Origin: Streptomyces diastaticus subsp. diastaticus
GTDB lineage: Bacteria > Actinomycetota > Actinomycetes > Streptomycetales > Streptomycetaceae
Reading direction: 5' to 3'
Assembly (NCBI RefSeq): GCF_011170125.1
Contig: NZ_BLLN01000002.1
Span: forward strand, 186,001-250,000
DNA: 64,000 bases
In this document: positions 25,508 to 34,099 of the stretch, piece after piece
How positions within the stretch are numbered: position 1 is the first letter of the stretch
How the letters are laid out: every line of letters begins with the position of its first letter
Position numbers and translations under genes: made by a program
Notes under the pieces: generated by a model
What the model was told of the DNA's origin: nothing
The model's input: only the letters and a program-made list of their open reading frames with translations
Databases searched by the model: none

Positions 25508-26042
25508 GAGGCCGGGCGGGCCAGGGGTCTTCGCACCCGGAACGGCGCCCCCGGCGCCCGGCACGCGCTCTCACCGCGGGCACCGCGGGCACCGCGGGCA
25601 CCGCGCAGGAGGAGAGCCTCCCTGGCGTGTCGTGCACACCCGGGTGATCCACCGGCCACCGCCGACGCGGGCGATGGCACCGCGTGTGGTCTCGCCCTGT
25701 GTGTCGCCGCTCCCACCGTGGTGTCTGCCGGTTCTGGGGTTGTGGGCGTCGGCGCCGCAGCCGTCGACGAAACTCGTCAGAACCTCGCAGTCACCGCGGA
25801 CGCGGCCCTTCAGCGCCGCCGCCCTCGCCTCGGCCCGGGAGTCGGGACGTGCCCGGTCACCACGCACCTGCCGGCCGGGCGCGCCGGGCCCCGGACCACT
25901 CTCCTCCCTCCCCGTCTGCCGTTCAGGCCCGGGCTGCGGAGGCCCCTGTCCGCAGCGGCCGAGAGCCGCGGGTCGTCCGTGTCGCCGGTCCGGGGGCGCG
26001 TGAGCCGGGGAATGCCGTTCCCCTGAAGGCCGTTGCCCCCAC
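25508..26042. other. Long leader/spacer upstream of the MFS exporter gene
   Basis: About 535 bp without a supported gene. It contains four tandem copies of a 9-mer CACCGCGGG (about 25572-25607, last copy imperfect) and, just before the exporter, a hairpin with a four-residue open frame (26007-26026). Several overlapping open frames are present but none has a good start or recognisable product. Confidence 0.5.
26007..26026 (+). promoter_or_regulatory. Hairpin with minimal ORF (MPFP-stop) before the exporter gene
   Basis: GGGGAA-TGCCG-TTCCCC (26007-26023) overlaps ATG CCG TTC CCC TGA (26012-26026), ending 16 bp before GTG 26043. Chloramphenicol-type exporter and resistance genes are often controlled by ribosome stalling on short leader peptides; this could be such a leader, but the evidence is positional only. 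Confidence 0.25.
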
Positions 26043-27410
26043 GTGTCCGATTCAGCTGAGCAGCATCGCGAGCCCGACCCCGCCTCCCTCGACCCCGCCG
26101 GCGCCGCCTCGGACGCCGCGCCGCGGCCGGCCGCCGCCCCGGAGAAGGCCGCGCGCCCCTCCCGCGAGCCCATGCCTCTGGCCGTCTACGTCCTCGGCCT
26201 CGCCGTCTTCGCCCTCGGCACCAGCGAGTTCATGCTGTCGGGGCTGCTGCCTCCGATAGCACGCGACATGGACGTCACCATTCCGCAGGCGGGGCTGCTG
26301 ATATCGGCGTTCGCCGTCGGCATGGTGGTGGGGGCGCCGCTGCTGGCGGTGGCGACGCTCCGGCTGCCTCGGCGGCTGACGCTGGTCGCGCTCATCACCG
26401 TCTTCGGCCTCGGCCAGGTCGCGGGCGCCCTCGCACCCTCGTACGCCGTGCTGTTCGCCTCCCGGGTGGTGAGCGCGCTGGCCTGCGCCGGGTTCTGGGC
26501 GGTCGGCGCGGCCGTGGCCATCGCGATGGTGCCGGTCACCTCGCGGGCGCGGGCGATGGCCGTGATGATCGGCGGGCTCTCCGTCGCCAACGTCCTCGGG
26601 GTGCCGATGGGCGCCTTCCTCGGCGACCAGCTCGGCTGGCGTTCCGCCTTCTGGGCGGTGGCGGCGGCCTCGGCGGTGGCTCTGGTCGGAGTCGTGGCGC
26701 GGGTTCCGCATCTTCCGCGTCCGGCCGAGAAGCCGGTGCTGCGCGAGGAGTTGGCGATCTACGCCGACCGGCAGGTCTGGCTGGCGATCATCGCCACGGC
26801 CTTCGCGGCGGGCGGCGTCTTCTGCGCCTTCAGCTACATGGCGCCGCTGCTCACCGATGTGGCGGGGCTGGCGGAGTCGTCGGTGCCCTGGGTGCTGGCG
26901 CTCTTCGGCGCGGGCGCGCTGGTGGGCACGGCGATCGGCGGGCGGGTGGCCGACGCGCACCTGTTCGGCGTGCTGCTGAGCGGGATGGCGGCCTCCGCCG
27001 TCTTCCTCACCGCGCTGGCCCTGCTGGCCTCCACGGCCGCCTTCGCCGTCACCCTCTCCTTCCTGCTGGGCCTCTCCGCCTTCTACACCGCCCCGGCGCT
27101 CAACGCCCGCATGTTCAACGTCGCGGGCGCCGCCCCCACGCTGGCCGGTGCCACCACCACGGCCGCCTTCAACCTCGGCAACACCGGCGGCCCCTGGCTC
27201 GGCGGCACCGTCATCGACGCGGGTCTCGGCTACCCGTCGACGGCCTGGGCCGGCGCGGCCATGCTGCTGGTCGGCATCGCCTCGGTCGCGCTCGCGCTGC
27301 GGCTCGGCAAGGGCGGCGGCCGGGGCCGCGGGCGCAGCCGGGTCGCGGCCCGCTCGCGCCGCCGGTCCGCGCCCGACCAGCAGGCCGCGCCGGTGCCGGG
27401 CACCGCGTGA
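26043..27410 (+). CDS. MFS drug exporter, Cmx/CmlR (chloramphenicol) family
   Basis: A 12-helix major facilitator transporter, 455 aa, of the family of Streptomyces and Rhodococcus chloramphenicol exporters. The first helix PLAVYVLGLAVFALGTSEFM and the segment ISAFAVGMVVGAPLLA are characteristic. It would expel a drug from the cell by proton antiport. Residues 1-42 form an unusual Ala/Pro-rich N-terminal extension. GTG 26043 has no clear ribosome-binding site; ATG 26169, just before the first helix, matches the length of known homologues and is a serious alternative start. The Arg-rich C-terminus is cytoplasmic. Confidence 0.85.
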   Translation: MSDSAEQHREPDPASLDPAGAASDAAPRPAAAPEKAARPSREPMPLAVYVLGLAVFALGTSEFMLSGLLPPIARDMDVTIPQAGLLISAFAVGMVVGAPLLAVATLRLPRRLTLVALITVFGLGQVAGALAPSYAVLFASRVVSALACAGFWAVGAAVAIAMVPVTSRARAMAVMIGGLSVANVLGVPMGAFLGDQLGWRSAFWAVAAASAVALVGVVARVPHLPRPAEKPVLREELAIYADRQVWLAIIATAFAAGGVFCAFSYMAPLLTDVAGLAESSVPWVLALFGAGALVGTAIGGRVADAHLFGVLLSGMAASAVFLTALALLASTAAFAVTLSFLLGLSAFYTAPALNARMFNVAGAAPTLAGATTTAAFNLGNTGGPWLGGTVIDAGLGYPSTAWAGAAMLLVGIASVALALRLGKGGGRGRGRSRVAARSRRRSAPDQQAAPVPGTA

Positions 27411-27450
27411 AACCGCTGCAGGGCGCGGGTGCGGCGCCTACGCTCGGTCC

Positions 27451-28551
27451 ATGCTGGAGATGGGCGCGGATCAGGTGGACGAGGCGGTCGCGGAGTGCGC
27501 GGAGCTGCTGCGGTCGGTCGCGGACCGCGACTGGGCGGTGCCGGCGGGCTCCCTGGAGTGGTCGGTGCGGTGCACCGTCGAGCACGTCGCGGACGATCTC
27601 ATCGCCTACGCGGGGCAGTTGACCGGCCGTGCCACCTCCGGGTACGTCGGCTACGGCATCACCCTCGACGAGGGGCTGAGCAACGAGGACGCGGTGGGCG
27701 TCGTCACCGCGACCGGCGGCCTGCTCTCGGCGGTGGTCCGTACCACCCCGCCGGGGGTGCGCGGCTGGCACTCGTTCGCCTACGGGGCCGGGGACCGGAC
27801 GGGCTTCGCGGGGATGGGCGTCGCCGAGGTGCTGCTGCACACCTACGACATCGCGCGCGGGCTCGGGGTGGACCACTGGCTGCCGCCGTCCCGGCTCAGC
27901 CGGTCGTTGCTGGCCCATCTCTTCCCGCACGTCCAGCCGGGCCCCGACCCGGCCCGTACCCTGCTGTGGGCGACCGGCCGCGGCGACCTCCCGGCACGGC
28001 CCCGGGTCACCGCCTGGCACTGGCACAACGCGATCGTCCTCCCCGTCGAGGACGGCGCGGACGTGCTGGAGCTGCGCGAGCTCTCCCCGGCCGCCGCGAT
28101 GGACCTGGCCGTCGGCGGCGCGGCCGGCCACACCTGGCTCGGCGGCGACCCCGACGAGGGCAGCCGCGCGGCGGGGGCGATGGTGGCGCGGGCCTACGCC
28201 CGCGGCACGCACCGGCCCGCCTGGGGCACCTTCGTGGTCGTCCGCCGCCACGACGAGCGGGCGCTCGGCACGGTCGGGTTCCACGGGCCGCCGGACGGGA
28301 CGGGCAGCGCCGAGGTCGGCTACGGCCTCCAGGAGCGGGCGCGCGGCCACGGCCACGCCACCGCCGCCCTGCGCGCCCTCGCCGTGTGGGGCCTGGGCCA
28401 GCCCGGCTCCCCCACCCTGCGGGCCCGCGTCGACCCCGGCAACCAGGCTTCCCAAGGCGTCCTGCGCCGCGCCGGTTTCCTCCTGGCCGACCCTCCGGTC
28501 CTCCAGGACCTGGGCGAGGGTGTGGACCTGCGGTACGAACGGCGGGGCTGA
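27451..28551 (+). CDS. Fusion of MDMPI/DinB-like domain and GNAT acetyltransferase
   Basis: A 366-residue two-domain protein. Residues 1-230 resemble mycothiol-dependent maleylpyruvate isomerase-type proteins (SLEWSVRCTVEHVADDLIAYA, and GVAEVLLHTYDIARGLG, with potential metal-binding histidines). Residues 240-366 are a GNAT N-acetyltransferase (EVGYGLQERARGHGHATAAL is the acetyl-CoA loop, and VDPGNQASQGVLRRAGF is motif B). A thiol-linked and an acyl-transfer function in one chain suggests detoxification, but the substrate is unknown. A TACGCT box 6 bp before the ATG and no ribosome-binding site suggest leaderless expression. Confidence 0.85.
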   Translation: MLEMGADQVDEAVAECAELLRSVADRDWAVPAGSLEWSVRCTVEHVADDLIAYAGQLTGRATSGYVGYGITLDEGLSNEDAVGVVTATGGLLSAVVRTTPPGVRGWHSFAYGAGDRTGFAGMGVAEVLLHTYDIARGLGVDHWLPPSRLSRSLLAHLFPHVQPGPDPARTLLWATGRGDLPARPRVTAWHWHNAIVLPVEDGADVLELRELSPAAAMDLAVGGAAGHTWLGGDPDEGSRAAGAMVARAYARGTHRPAWGTFVVVRRHDERALGTVGFHGPPDGTGSAEVGYGLQERARGHGHATAALRALAVWGLGQPGSPTLRARVDPGNQASQGVLRRAGFLLADPPVLQDLGEGVDLRYERRG

Positions 28552-28636
28552 TGACACCGATGGCTCCGGGCCGGGCCGCGCGCGCTGAGTACCACTACTC
28601 GTGCGCGCGTCCCTCCGGCACGCCAAGGTACTGGTC

Positions 28637-29089
28637 ATGAAACCGAGTTCACCGCAGTCCGGCGGCGTTCCGGCCCGGCCCGCCGGCCATGCGCCGCTGG
28701 GCCCGCTCGCCCAGTTCGGAGTGGCGCTCGGGCTGGTCGTGCTGGAGACGGCGTCGGCGGCGGCCGTGCTGCTGTTCTGGTTCGGCGCCGCCCTCCACCT
28801 CGACACCGGGACGCCCGCCCCCGAGGTCTCCCCCACCCCCTACCTGCTCGCCCTCGCCGCGATCGGACTCTGCGCGGGCGCGGCGGCGTTCGCCTCGGGC
28901 CGCCGCCGGGAGTGGGGCGTGGCCGTCACACAGGGGCTCATGGCCGCCTCGCTGATCGGCGCCGCCCTCGTCGGCGCCACCCTGGAGGCCCGCGGGGCCG
29001 CCCGTGACCAACCGCCACCGGCGGCGCCGGGCGTGGCCGGCTGCCGCAGCGGGGACGACAGCCGGGAGTGCGCGCACCTGGGCGGGTGA
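28637..29089 (+). CDS. Hypothetical small membrane protein
   Basis: 150 residues, no recognised family. Three hydrophobic segments are visible (FGVALGLVVLETASAAAVLLFW, YLLALAAIGLCAGAAAFA, VTQGLMAASLIGAALVG read in order), followed by a hydrophilic tail with two cysteines (GCRSGDDSRECAHLGG). ATG 28637 is chosen as the first start close to the first helix; a GTG at 28601 would add 12 residues. It stands alone between the MDMPI-GNAT gene and a convergent operon. Confidence 0.6.
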   Translation: MKPSSPQSGGVPARPAGHAPLGPLAQFGVALGLVVLETASAAAVLLFWFGAALHLDTGTPAPEVSPTPYLLALAAIGLCAGAAAFASGRRREWGVAVTQGLMAASLIGAALVGATLEARGAARDQPPPAAPGVAGCRSGDDSRECAHLGG

Positions 29090-29335
29090 GCAGGGCTCCG
29101 GCCGGCGCCCTGGCCCCGGCCCCTCCCCGGCCCCTCCCCGTCTCCCGCCGGGAGGCGCCGATGCGCCGCGCCGCGACCCGGCCCCCCGCCGGGCGCAGAG
29201 GGAAGCCTGCCAGGGGCGCCGGGCACTGTCCTTGCCCCCGAGTCCCGCCCCTTCTCGGCCTGGGGACGCGGTGCCTCGTCGCCTCCCCGCCTCACCACCG
29301 CCCGCACCGGGAGCGGCACCGCCCGGGCCGGGCGG

Positions 29336-29605
29336 CTACCGGGCGCCGCCCCAGCGCTTGCGCCGCCGCAGCCCCGCCCGGGTCAGCAGCACCACCACCT
29401 CGCGGCTGGAGACCTCGGCGGCCCCGGCCCGCACCGCCTCGTCGTACCGGTGGGCGGGCAGATCGTAGTGGTCCCGTTCGAAGGCGCGCGGCGGCACCCC
29501 GAGCCGGGCCGCGAAGGCGTGCAGCTCCTCGTAGGAGACGTCGCTGACCAGGTGCGACCAGAGGCGGCCGTGGCCGGGCCAGGCCGGCGGGTCGATGTAG
29601 ATCAC
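29336..29605 (-). CDS. DUF4031 domain protein
   Basis: 89-residue protein of the DUF4031 family. MIYIDPPAWPGHGRLWSHL at the start, then FAARLGVPPRAFERDHYDLP, are the diagnostic blocks. Function is unknown. It starts 10 bp after the stop of the 29616-29975 gene, so the two are cotranscribed. Confidence 0.85.
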   Translation of the reverse strand: MIYIDPPAWPGHGRLWSHLVSDVSYEELHAFAARLGVPPRAFERDHYDLPAHRYDEAVRAGAAEVSSREVVVLLTRAGLRRRKRWGGAR

Positions 29606-29615
29606 GGGCGCCGCG

Positions 29616-29975
29616 TCAGCCCGTGGCGCCGCCGAGCGAGCCGACCGGCGCGATCACGGCCCCGGCCTTGCCGCACACCCAGTGCGGGTCCTCGCCCAGC
29701 TCCGGCTCGACGTCCAGCGCGTGCGGGTCCTCGTCCCCGCAGACCGGGCAGACCGGCCAGCGCCCGACCCGCTCCAGCAGGGCGTCCTGCACGTCCTGCG
29801 CGACCAGCCCGGTGACGTACGCGGCGCCCTCCGGCCACTGCTCGACCCACCAGCGCCGCCCGGCCACCGCGTCCTCGACCAGGTCGGCCTCCTCGGCGGA
29901 GCGCGCGCCGAGGTCGGCGAGGAGCGCCGCCCGGGCGGTGTGCAGGGCCTGTTCCGTCCGCGCCATGTCGTTCAT
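29616..29975 (-). CDS. Hypothetical protein with CPVCG motif
   Basis: 119 residues, upstream partner of the DUF4031 gene. The N-terminal half is helical (TEQALHTARAALLADLGARS). The C-terminal half has CPVCGDEDPHALDV and, 19 residues later, a single WVC, so three cysteines and a histidine could bind zinc. The protein resembles no family I can name. ATG 29975 is chosen among two close methionines (MNDMARTE). Confidence 0.6.
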   Translation of the reverse strand: MNDMARTEQALHTARAALLADLGARSAEEADLVEDAVAGRRWWVEQWPEGAAYVTGLVAQDVQDALLERVGRWPVCPVCGDEDPHALDVEPELGEDPHWVCGKAGAVIAPVGSLGGATG

Positions 29976-30033
29976 GGGCCCATTGTCCCTCGCGGCACGG
30001 GCGTTGTCGGCGGGGCATGGCACGGTGACGACC

Positions 30034-30804
30034 ATGACTGCGACCACGCACGAAGCCGTCCGCGATGCCGTCCGCGATGCCGGGCGGGCCCTCGGCCTGC
30101 CCGATCCGGTGACCGAGGGGTTCGCCCGCCTGCTGCGCCCCTGCGTCCACCTCTGCCCGTACGAGGCGCTGCCGGAAGAGCTGCGCAAGGACGCCCGTCC
30201 GGCCGCCCGGGTGGGCGGCCCCGCCCGGATACCGCAGGGCGTGGACGTCCCCGACTACGTCCCGCACGTGCTGACCCTGGACTGCGCCGCCCTGCCCACC
30301 GGCGTCCTCGACGTCGACTTCCCCACCGAGGGCCACGTGGCGGTCCTGACCGAGACCACGGACGACGGGGGCTTCTTCCTCCACGTGCCGACGGGCACGG
30401 AAACCGTCGAACGCCACCGCCCGGAGCGGGACGACGACCAGACGCGCCGTGGACCCTTCCCGCTCTACGCCGTACCGGGAACCACCTGCCCCCGCTGGCT
30501 CGACCGGTCGCACGTGGCGGAAGCGGCCGACTACGCCGAGGGGGACGAGGGGCGGGCCGGGCTCGTGGACCGCCTGATCGAGCAGGTGGAGTCGCTGGTC
30601 GACGTGGGGTGGGGCCACGACGTCCAGCTCGGCGGCCACTCCCCCGCCTGGCACGACCCGCTGGAGGACCGTGGGGACGTACTCCTCGTGGCCGTCCCGT
30701 GGGGCACGGTCTCCGGCGACGACCTCATCACCTACATCTCGGGCACACCCGAGGAGATCGCGGAACGTCGCTACGACGACCTCGCGTTCACGCTCGAGAG
30801 CTGA
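30034..30804 (+). CDS. DUF1963-like (YwqG) family protein
   Basis: A 256-residue protein with the DUF1963 pattern: PARIPQGVDVPDYVPHVLTL, GVLDVDFPTEGHVAVL, and a late HDVQLGGHSPAWHDPLE block in which GGHP/S-type motifs are typical. Function of the family is unknown. It is divergent from the 29616-29975 gene with only 58 bp between starts. The start ATG 30034 is preceded by GGTGACG. Confidence 0.72.
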   Translation: MTATTHEAVRDAVRDAGRALGLPDPVTEGFARLLRPCVHLCPYEALPEELRKDARPAARVGGPARIPQGVDVPDYVPHVLTLDCAALPTGVLDVDFPTEGHVAVLTETTDDGGFFLHVPTGTETVERHRPERDDDQTRRGPFPLYAVPGTTCPRWLDRSHVAEAADYAEGDEGRAGLVDRLIEQVESLVDVGWGHDVQLGGHSPAWHDPLEDRGDVLLVAVPWGTVSGDDLITYISGTPEEIAERRYDDLAFTLES

Positions 30805-31016
30805 CCGGGCCCCCGGGGACCAGCGGAATCCGGCACGGCTCGGCGGGTTCGGCCGGGGGGGTGTCCTGACCTCCTGTGCGGTGCCCGCCGTGGCCGGTGC
30901 GGGCTCCCGGCCTGCCGGCCGCCGGTCCTGGTGGCGGAGCCACTCGGGCCTTCGGCCGGTGCGGCGAGCGTGCGTGCCGGGCGCCGCGGGCGCCGTGCGG
31001 GAGGTGCAGCCGCCTT

Positions 31017-31727
31017 CTAGAGGTGGCCGGTGCCGTTCCACACCCCCGGCACCAGCCGGCCGCCCTCGTTGTGCCAGGCGGAGACGGAGGCGTTGGCCAC
31101 CTGGGGCCGGTCGGGCACCGGCGCACCGAGCCCTTCCAGCACGTACGCCACGGCCACCGCGACCGCGTCGTGCGCGACGATCAGCACCCGCCGCCCCGCC
31201 GCCACCGCGTCCAGGTCACCGAGCAGCCCCCGCACCCGCAGCGCCACGTCCGCCAGCGACTCGCCACCCGGTGGCCGGTACGTCCACTCCTCGCTCTGCT
31301 CCCGCCGCGCCCACTCTCGCGGATCGGCCGCCCGCCACGCGGGCGCCGAGTGCAGGGCGAACACCCCGTTCTCCCGGTCCCGCACCCGCTCCTCGTACAC
31401 CACCGGCGGCACCGCCCGCCCCCGCTCCTCGCAGACCCCGGCCGCGATCTCCCAGGTCCGCCGCGCCCTCACGTACGGCGAACACACCACCAGCCCGGGC
31501 CCGTTCCCCGCCCCGATCGCGCCGGCCAGCCACATGCCGAACCGGGCCGCCTGCCGCTCCCCCCGCTCCGTCAACGGCGTGTCCTCGGTCCGCCCCTCCG
31601 GCACCGACACGTCCCCGCTCTCCTTGGCCCGCGCGTACCGCACGTTCGCCGTGCTCTCCCCGTGCCGGACGACGCTGACGGAGCCGAGACGGGTGACGGT
31701 GGGCAGAGGCGGGTGAGGGGTGGACAT
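31017..31727 (-). CDS. Histidine phosphatase (phosphoglycerate mutase-like) family protein
   Basis: A 236-residue histidine phosphatase. VVRHGESTAN (phospho-accepting His) at about residues 20-29, GMWLAG, CSPYVRARRTWEIA and VLIVAHDAVAVAVAYVL (second catalytic His) form the family core. The substrate may be a sugar phosphate or nucleotide. It is divergent from the MurNAc regulator gene, with AAGGGA upstream of the ATG 31727. The divergent arrangement hints at a link to that regulon, but the operator is nearer to the regulator. Confidence 0.88.
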   Translation of the reverse strand: MSTPHPPLPTVTRLGSVSVVRHGESTANVRYARAKESGDVSVPEGRTEDTPLTERGERQAARFGMWLAGAIGAGNGPGLVVCSPYVRARRTWEIAAGVCEERGRAVPPVVYEERVRDRENGVFALHSAPAWRAADPREWARREQSEEWTYRPPGGESLADVALRVRGLLGDLDAVAAGRRVLIVAHDAVAVAVAYVLEGLGAPVPDRPQVANASVSAWHNEGGRLVPGVWNGTGHL

Positions 31728-32073
31728 GCTGGGTCCCTTCGTGACCGGAGGCGGGATCGCCTCGCCGCGCGACGCTCGTCCAGCCCTTCCCCCGGTACGC
31801 CACCCGGCACACCGGGCCGCCCGGATCCCGGCGCGGCCGACGGCACTCGGCGGCCCGGCGCCCTCGCCGGCCGGCGCCGCGCGGGGAGAGGACGAGGCGG
31901 GGGCCCGGGCCCGGTCCGGACGGGCCAGCGAGGGGCCCTCGGCTGTCCCGCCCGCTCCCGCGTGGCCGCCGCACCGTCCGGCGTCGCCCCGCGCGTGGGG
32001 GCTCCCGCGCCGGGCCACCCCGCCTCCCGGGCGGTCCGGCGGGCCGTCGCCGTGCCCGGAGCGCCGCCACCCC
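31728..32073. other. Divergent spacer between phosphatase and murR genes
   Basis: About 345 bp, extremely GC-rich, with no supported gene. The functional elements identified are at its right edge (promoter and operator, 32074-32105). Confidence 0.5.
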
Positions 32074-32102
32074 TTGCCAAACCCCAGCCCTGAAAATACC
32101 TT
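32074..32102 (+). promoter_or_regulatory. Promoter of the MurNAc operon
   Basis: TTGCCA (32074-32079), 17 bp, TACCTT (32097-32102). Transcription would begin about at GTG 32109. Confidence 0.65.
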
Positions 32103-32105
32103 TCA
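32091..32105. promoter_or_regulatory. RpiR/MurR operator overlapping the -10 box
   Basis: TGAAA-ATACC-TTTCA, the inverted repeat typical of RpiR-family operators. It overlaps the -10 box of the murR promoter, so the regulator would repress its own operon. Confidence 0.75.
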
Positions 32106-32108
32106 GAG

Positions 32109-33032
32109 GTGACCAGTAACGTGAAGGAAAGTTTCGGGCAGGGATCGCCGCCCGCTCCTGCGGCGCTCGCGGCCAAGGTCAGGACGTTGGCGCCGTCCAT
32201 GACCCGGTCGATGCAGCGCGTCGCGGAGGCGGTGGCCGGGGACCCGGCGGGGTGTTCCGCCCTGACCGTGACCGGGCTCGCGGAGCTGACCGGGACCAGC
32301 GAGGCGACCGTGGTGCGGACCGCCCGGCTGCTCGGGTACCCGGGCTACCGGGACCTCCGGCTCGCGCTGGCGGGACTCGCCGCGCAGCAGGAGTCGGGCC
32401 AGTCCCCGGCCGTCACCGCCGACATCGCGGTGGACGACTCGCTGGCCGAGGTGGTCGCCAAGCTCGCCCACGACGAGCAGCAGACCCTCGCCGACACCGC
32501 CGCCGGGCTCGACACCGCGCAGCTCGCGGCGTGCGTGGACGCGCTCGCGGGGGCCCGGCGCATCGACATCTACGGCATCGGCGCCTCCGGCCTCGTCGCG
32601 CAGGACCTGGCGCAGAAGCTGCTGCGGATAGGTCTGATCGCCCACGCCCACGCCGATCCGCACCTCGCGGTGACCAACGCCGTGCAGCTGCGCCCGCGTG
32701 ACGTGGCGATCGCCATCACCCACTCCGGTACGACCGGCGACGTGATCGAGCCGCTGCGCACCGCCTTCGAGCGGGGCGCCACCACGATCGCGGTGACCGG
32801 GCGGCCCGACGGCGCCGTGTCCCAGTACGCCGACCACCTGCTCACCACCTCCACGGCGCGCGAGAGCGAGCTGCGGCCGGCCGCGATGTCCTCGCGGACC
32901 AGCCAGCTCCTCGTCGTCGACTGTCTCTTCGTCGGCGTCGCCCAGCGCACCTACGAGACGGCGGCGCCCGCGCTGTCCGCCTCGTACGAGGCGCTGGCGC
33001 ACCGCCACGACCCGCGTTCCGGACGCCGCTGA
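32109..33032 (+). CDS. murR: MurR/RpiR family transcriptional regulator
   Basis: A 307-residue regulator with an N-terminal RpiR helix-turn-helix (TVTGLAELTGTSEATVVRTA) and a C-terminal SIS sugar-phosphate-binding domain (IDIYGIGASGLVAQDLA, THSGTTGDVIEPL). It precedes murQ and a PTS EIIBC gene, so MurNAc-6-phosphate is the probable effector. GTG 32109 fits the predicted transcription start (leaderless). GTG 32121 is an alternative with GAGGTGA at 8 bases. The operator at 32091-32105 implies autoregulation. Confidence 0.9.
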   Translation: MTSNVKESFGQGSPPAPAALAAKVRTLAPSMTRSMQRVAEAVAGDPAGCSALTVTGLAELTGTSEATVVRTARLLGYPGYRDLRLALAGLAAQQESGQSPAVTADIAVDDSLAEVVAKLAHDEQQTLADTAAGLDTAQLAACVDALAGARRIDIYGIGASGLVAQDLAQKLLRIGLIAHAHADPHLAVTNAVQLRPRDVAIAITHSGTTGDVIEPLRTAFERGATTIAVTGRPDGAVSQYADHLLTTSTARESELRPAAMSSRTSQLLVVDCLFVGVAQRTYETAAPALSASYEALAHRHDPRSGRR

Positions 33033-33093
33033 CCGCGTACCGCCCGTCGCTCCCGCCCGGAACCCCGTACACCGCACCGAAAGAGCCCGCCCG

Positions 33094-34056
33094 ATGACCG
33101 ACACCACCGCCCGTGAAGACGCCTCGTCCGACGGCGGTCTCCGTGCCCAACTGGAGACGCTGACCACCGAGGCGTTCCGGCCCGAGCTGGCCGAGATCGA
33201 CCGGCTCCCCACCCTGGACATCGCCCGCACCATGAACGCGGAGGACGCCACGGTGCCCGCCGCCGTCGCCGCCGCGCTGCCCGGGATCGCCGCCGCCATC
33301 GACCGGATCGCGGAGCGGATGGCGCGCGGCGGACGGCTCGTCTACGCGGGCGCGGGTACGGCCGGGCGGCTCGGCGTGCTGGACGCGAGCGAGTGCCCGC
33401 CCACCTTCAACACCGACCCCGCCGAGGTCGTCGGCCTCATCGCGGGCGGCCCCCGTGCCCTGGTCACCTCCGTCGAGGGCGCCGAGGACAGCGCCGAACT
33501 GGCCGCCGAGGACCTGGCCGAGCTGGCGCTGACCGCCGACGACACGGTGGTCGGGATCTCCGCCTCGGGCCGCACGCCGTACGCGGTCGGCGCCGTGACG
33601 TACGCCCGGCGGGCGGGCGCGCTCACCGTCGGTCTCTCCTGCAACGCGGGCAGCGCGCTGGCGGCCGCCGCCGACCACGGCGTCGAGGTCGTGGTGGGGC
33701 CGGAGCTGCTGACCGGCTCGACCCGGCTGAAGTCCGGCACCGCGCAGAAGCTGGTGCTCAACATGATCTCGACGCTCACCATGATCCGGCTCGGCAAGAC
33801 GTACGGGAACCTCATGGTCGACGTGCGCGCCTCCAACGAGAAGCTGCGGGCCCGCTCGCGCCGCATCGTCGCGCTGGCCACCGGCGCCGGGGACGAGGAG
33901 ATCGAGGCGGCGCTGACCGCCACCGGCGGCGAGGTGAAGAACGCCATCCTCACCCTCCTCGGCGACGTCGACGCCGCCACCGCCGACCGCCTGCTCACCG
34001 ACGCCAGGGGCCATCTGCGCGACGCGCTCGCCGCCGCCCGGCCCGGCACCACCTGA
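33094..34056 (+). CDS. murQ: N-acetylmuramic acid 6-phosphate etherase MurQ
   Basis: A 320-residue SIS-domain lyase that cleaves the D-lactyl ether of MurNAc-6-phosphate, giving GlcNAc-6-phosphate and lactate in cell-wall recycling. YAGAGTAGRLGVLDASECPP with FNTDP, and later ASGRTPYAVGAVTYA and KTYGNLMVDVRASN, are the MurQ signatures, including the glutamate of ASECPPTF. It lies 61 bp after murR and 43 bp before the EIIBC gene. Its product could feed NagA at 59049-60239 in the same window. Confidence 0.95.
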   Translation: MTDTTAREDASSDGGLRAQLETLTTEAFRPELAEIDRLPTLDIARTMNAEDATVPAAVAAALPGIAAAIDRIAERMARGGRLVYAGAGTAGRLGVLDASECPPTFNTDPAEVVGLIAGGPRALVTSVEGAEDSAELAAEDLAELALTADDTVVGISASGRTPYAVGAVTYARRAGALTVGLSCNAGSALAAAADHGVEVVVGPELLTGSTRLKSGTAQKLVLNMISTLTMIRLGKTYGNLMVDVRASNEKLRARSRRIVALATGAGDEEIEAALTATGGEVKNAILTLLGDVDAATADRLLTDARGHLRDALAAARPGTT

Positions 34057-34099
34057 CCGCACCACCGCCCCACCCCCGCACAGCAAGGCAGCACGCACC

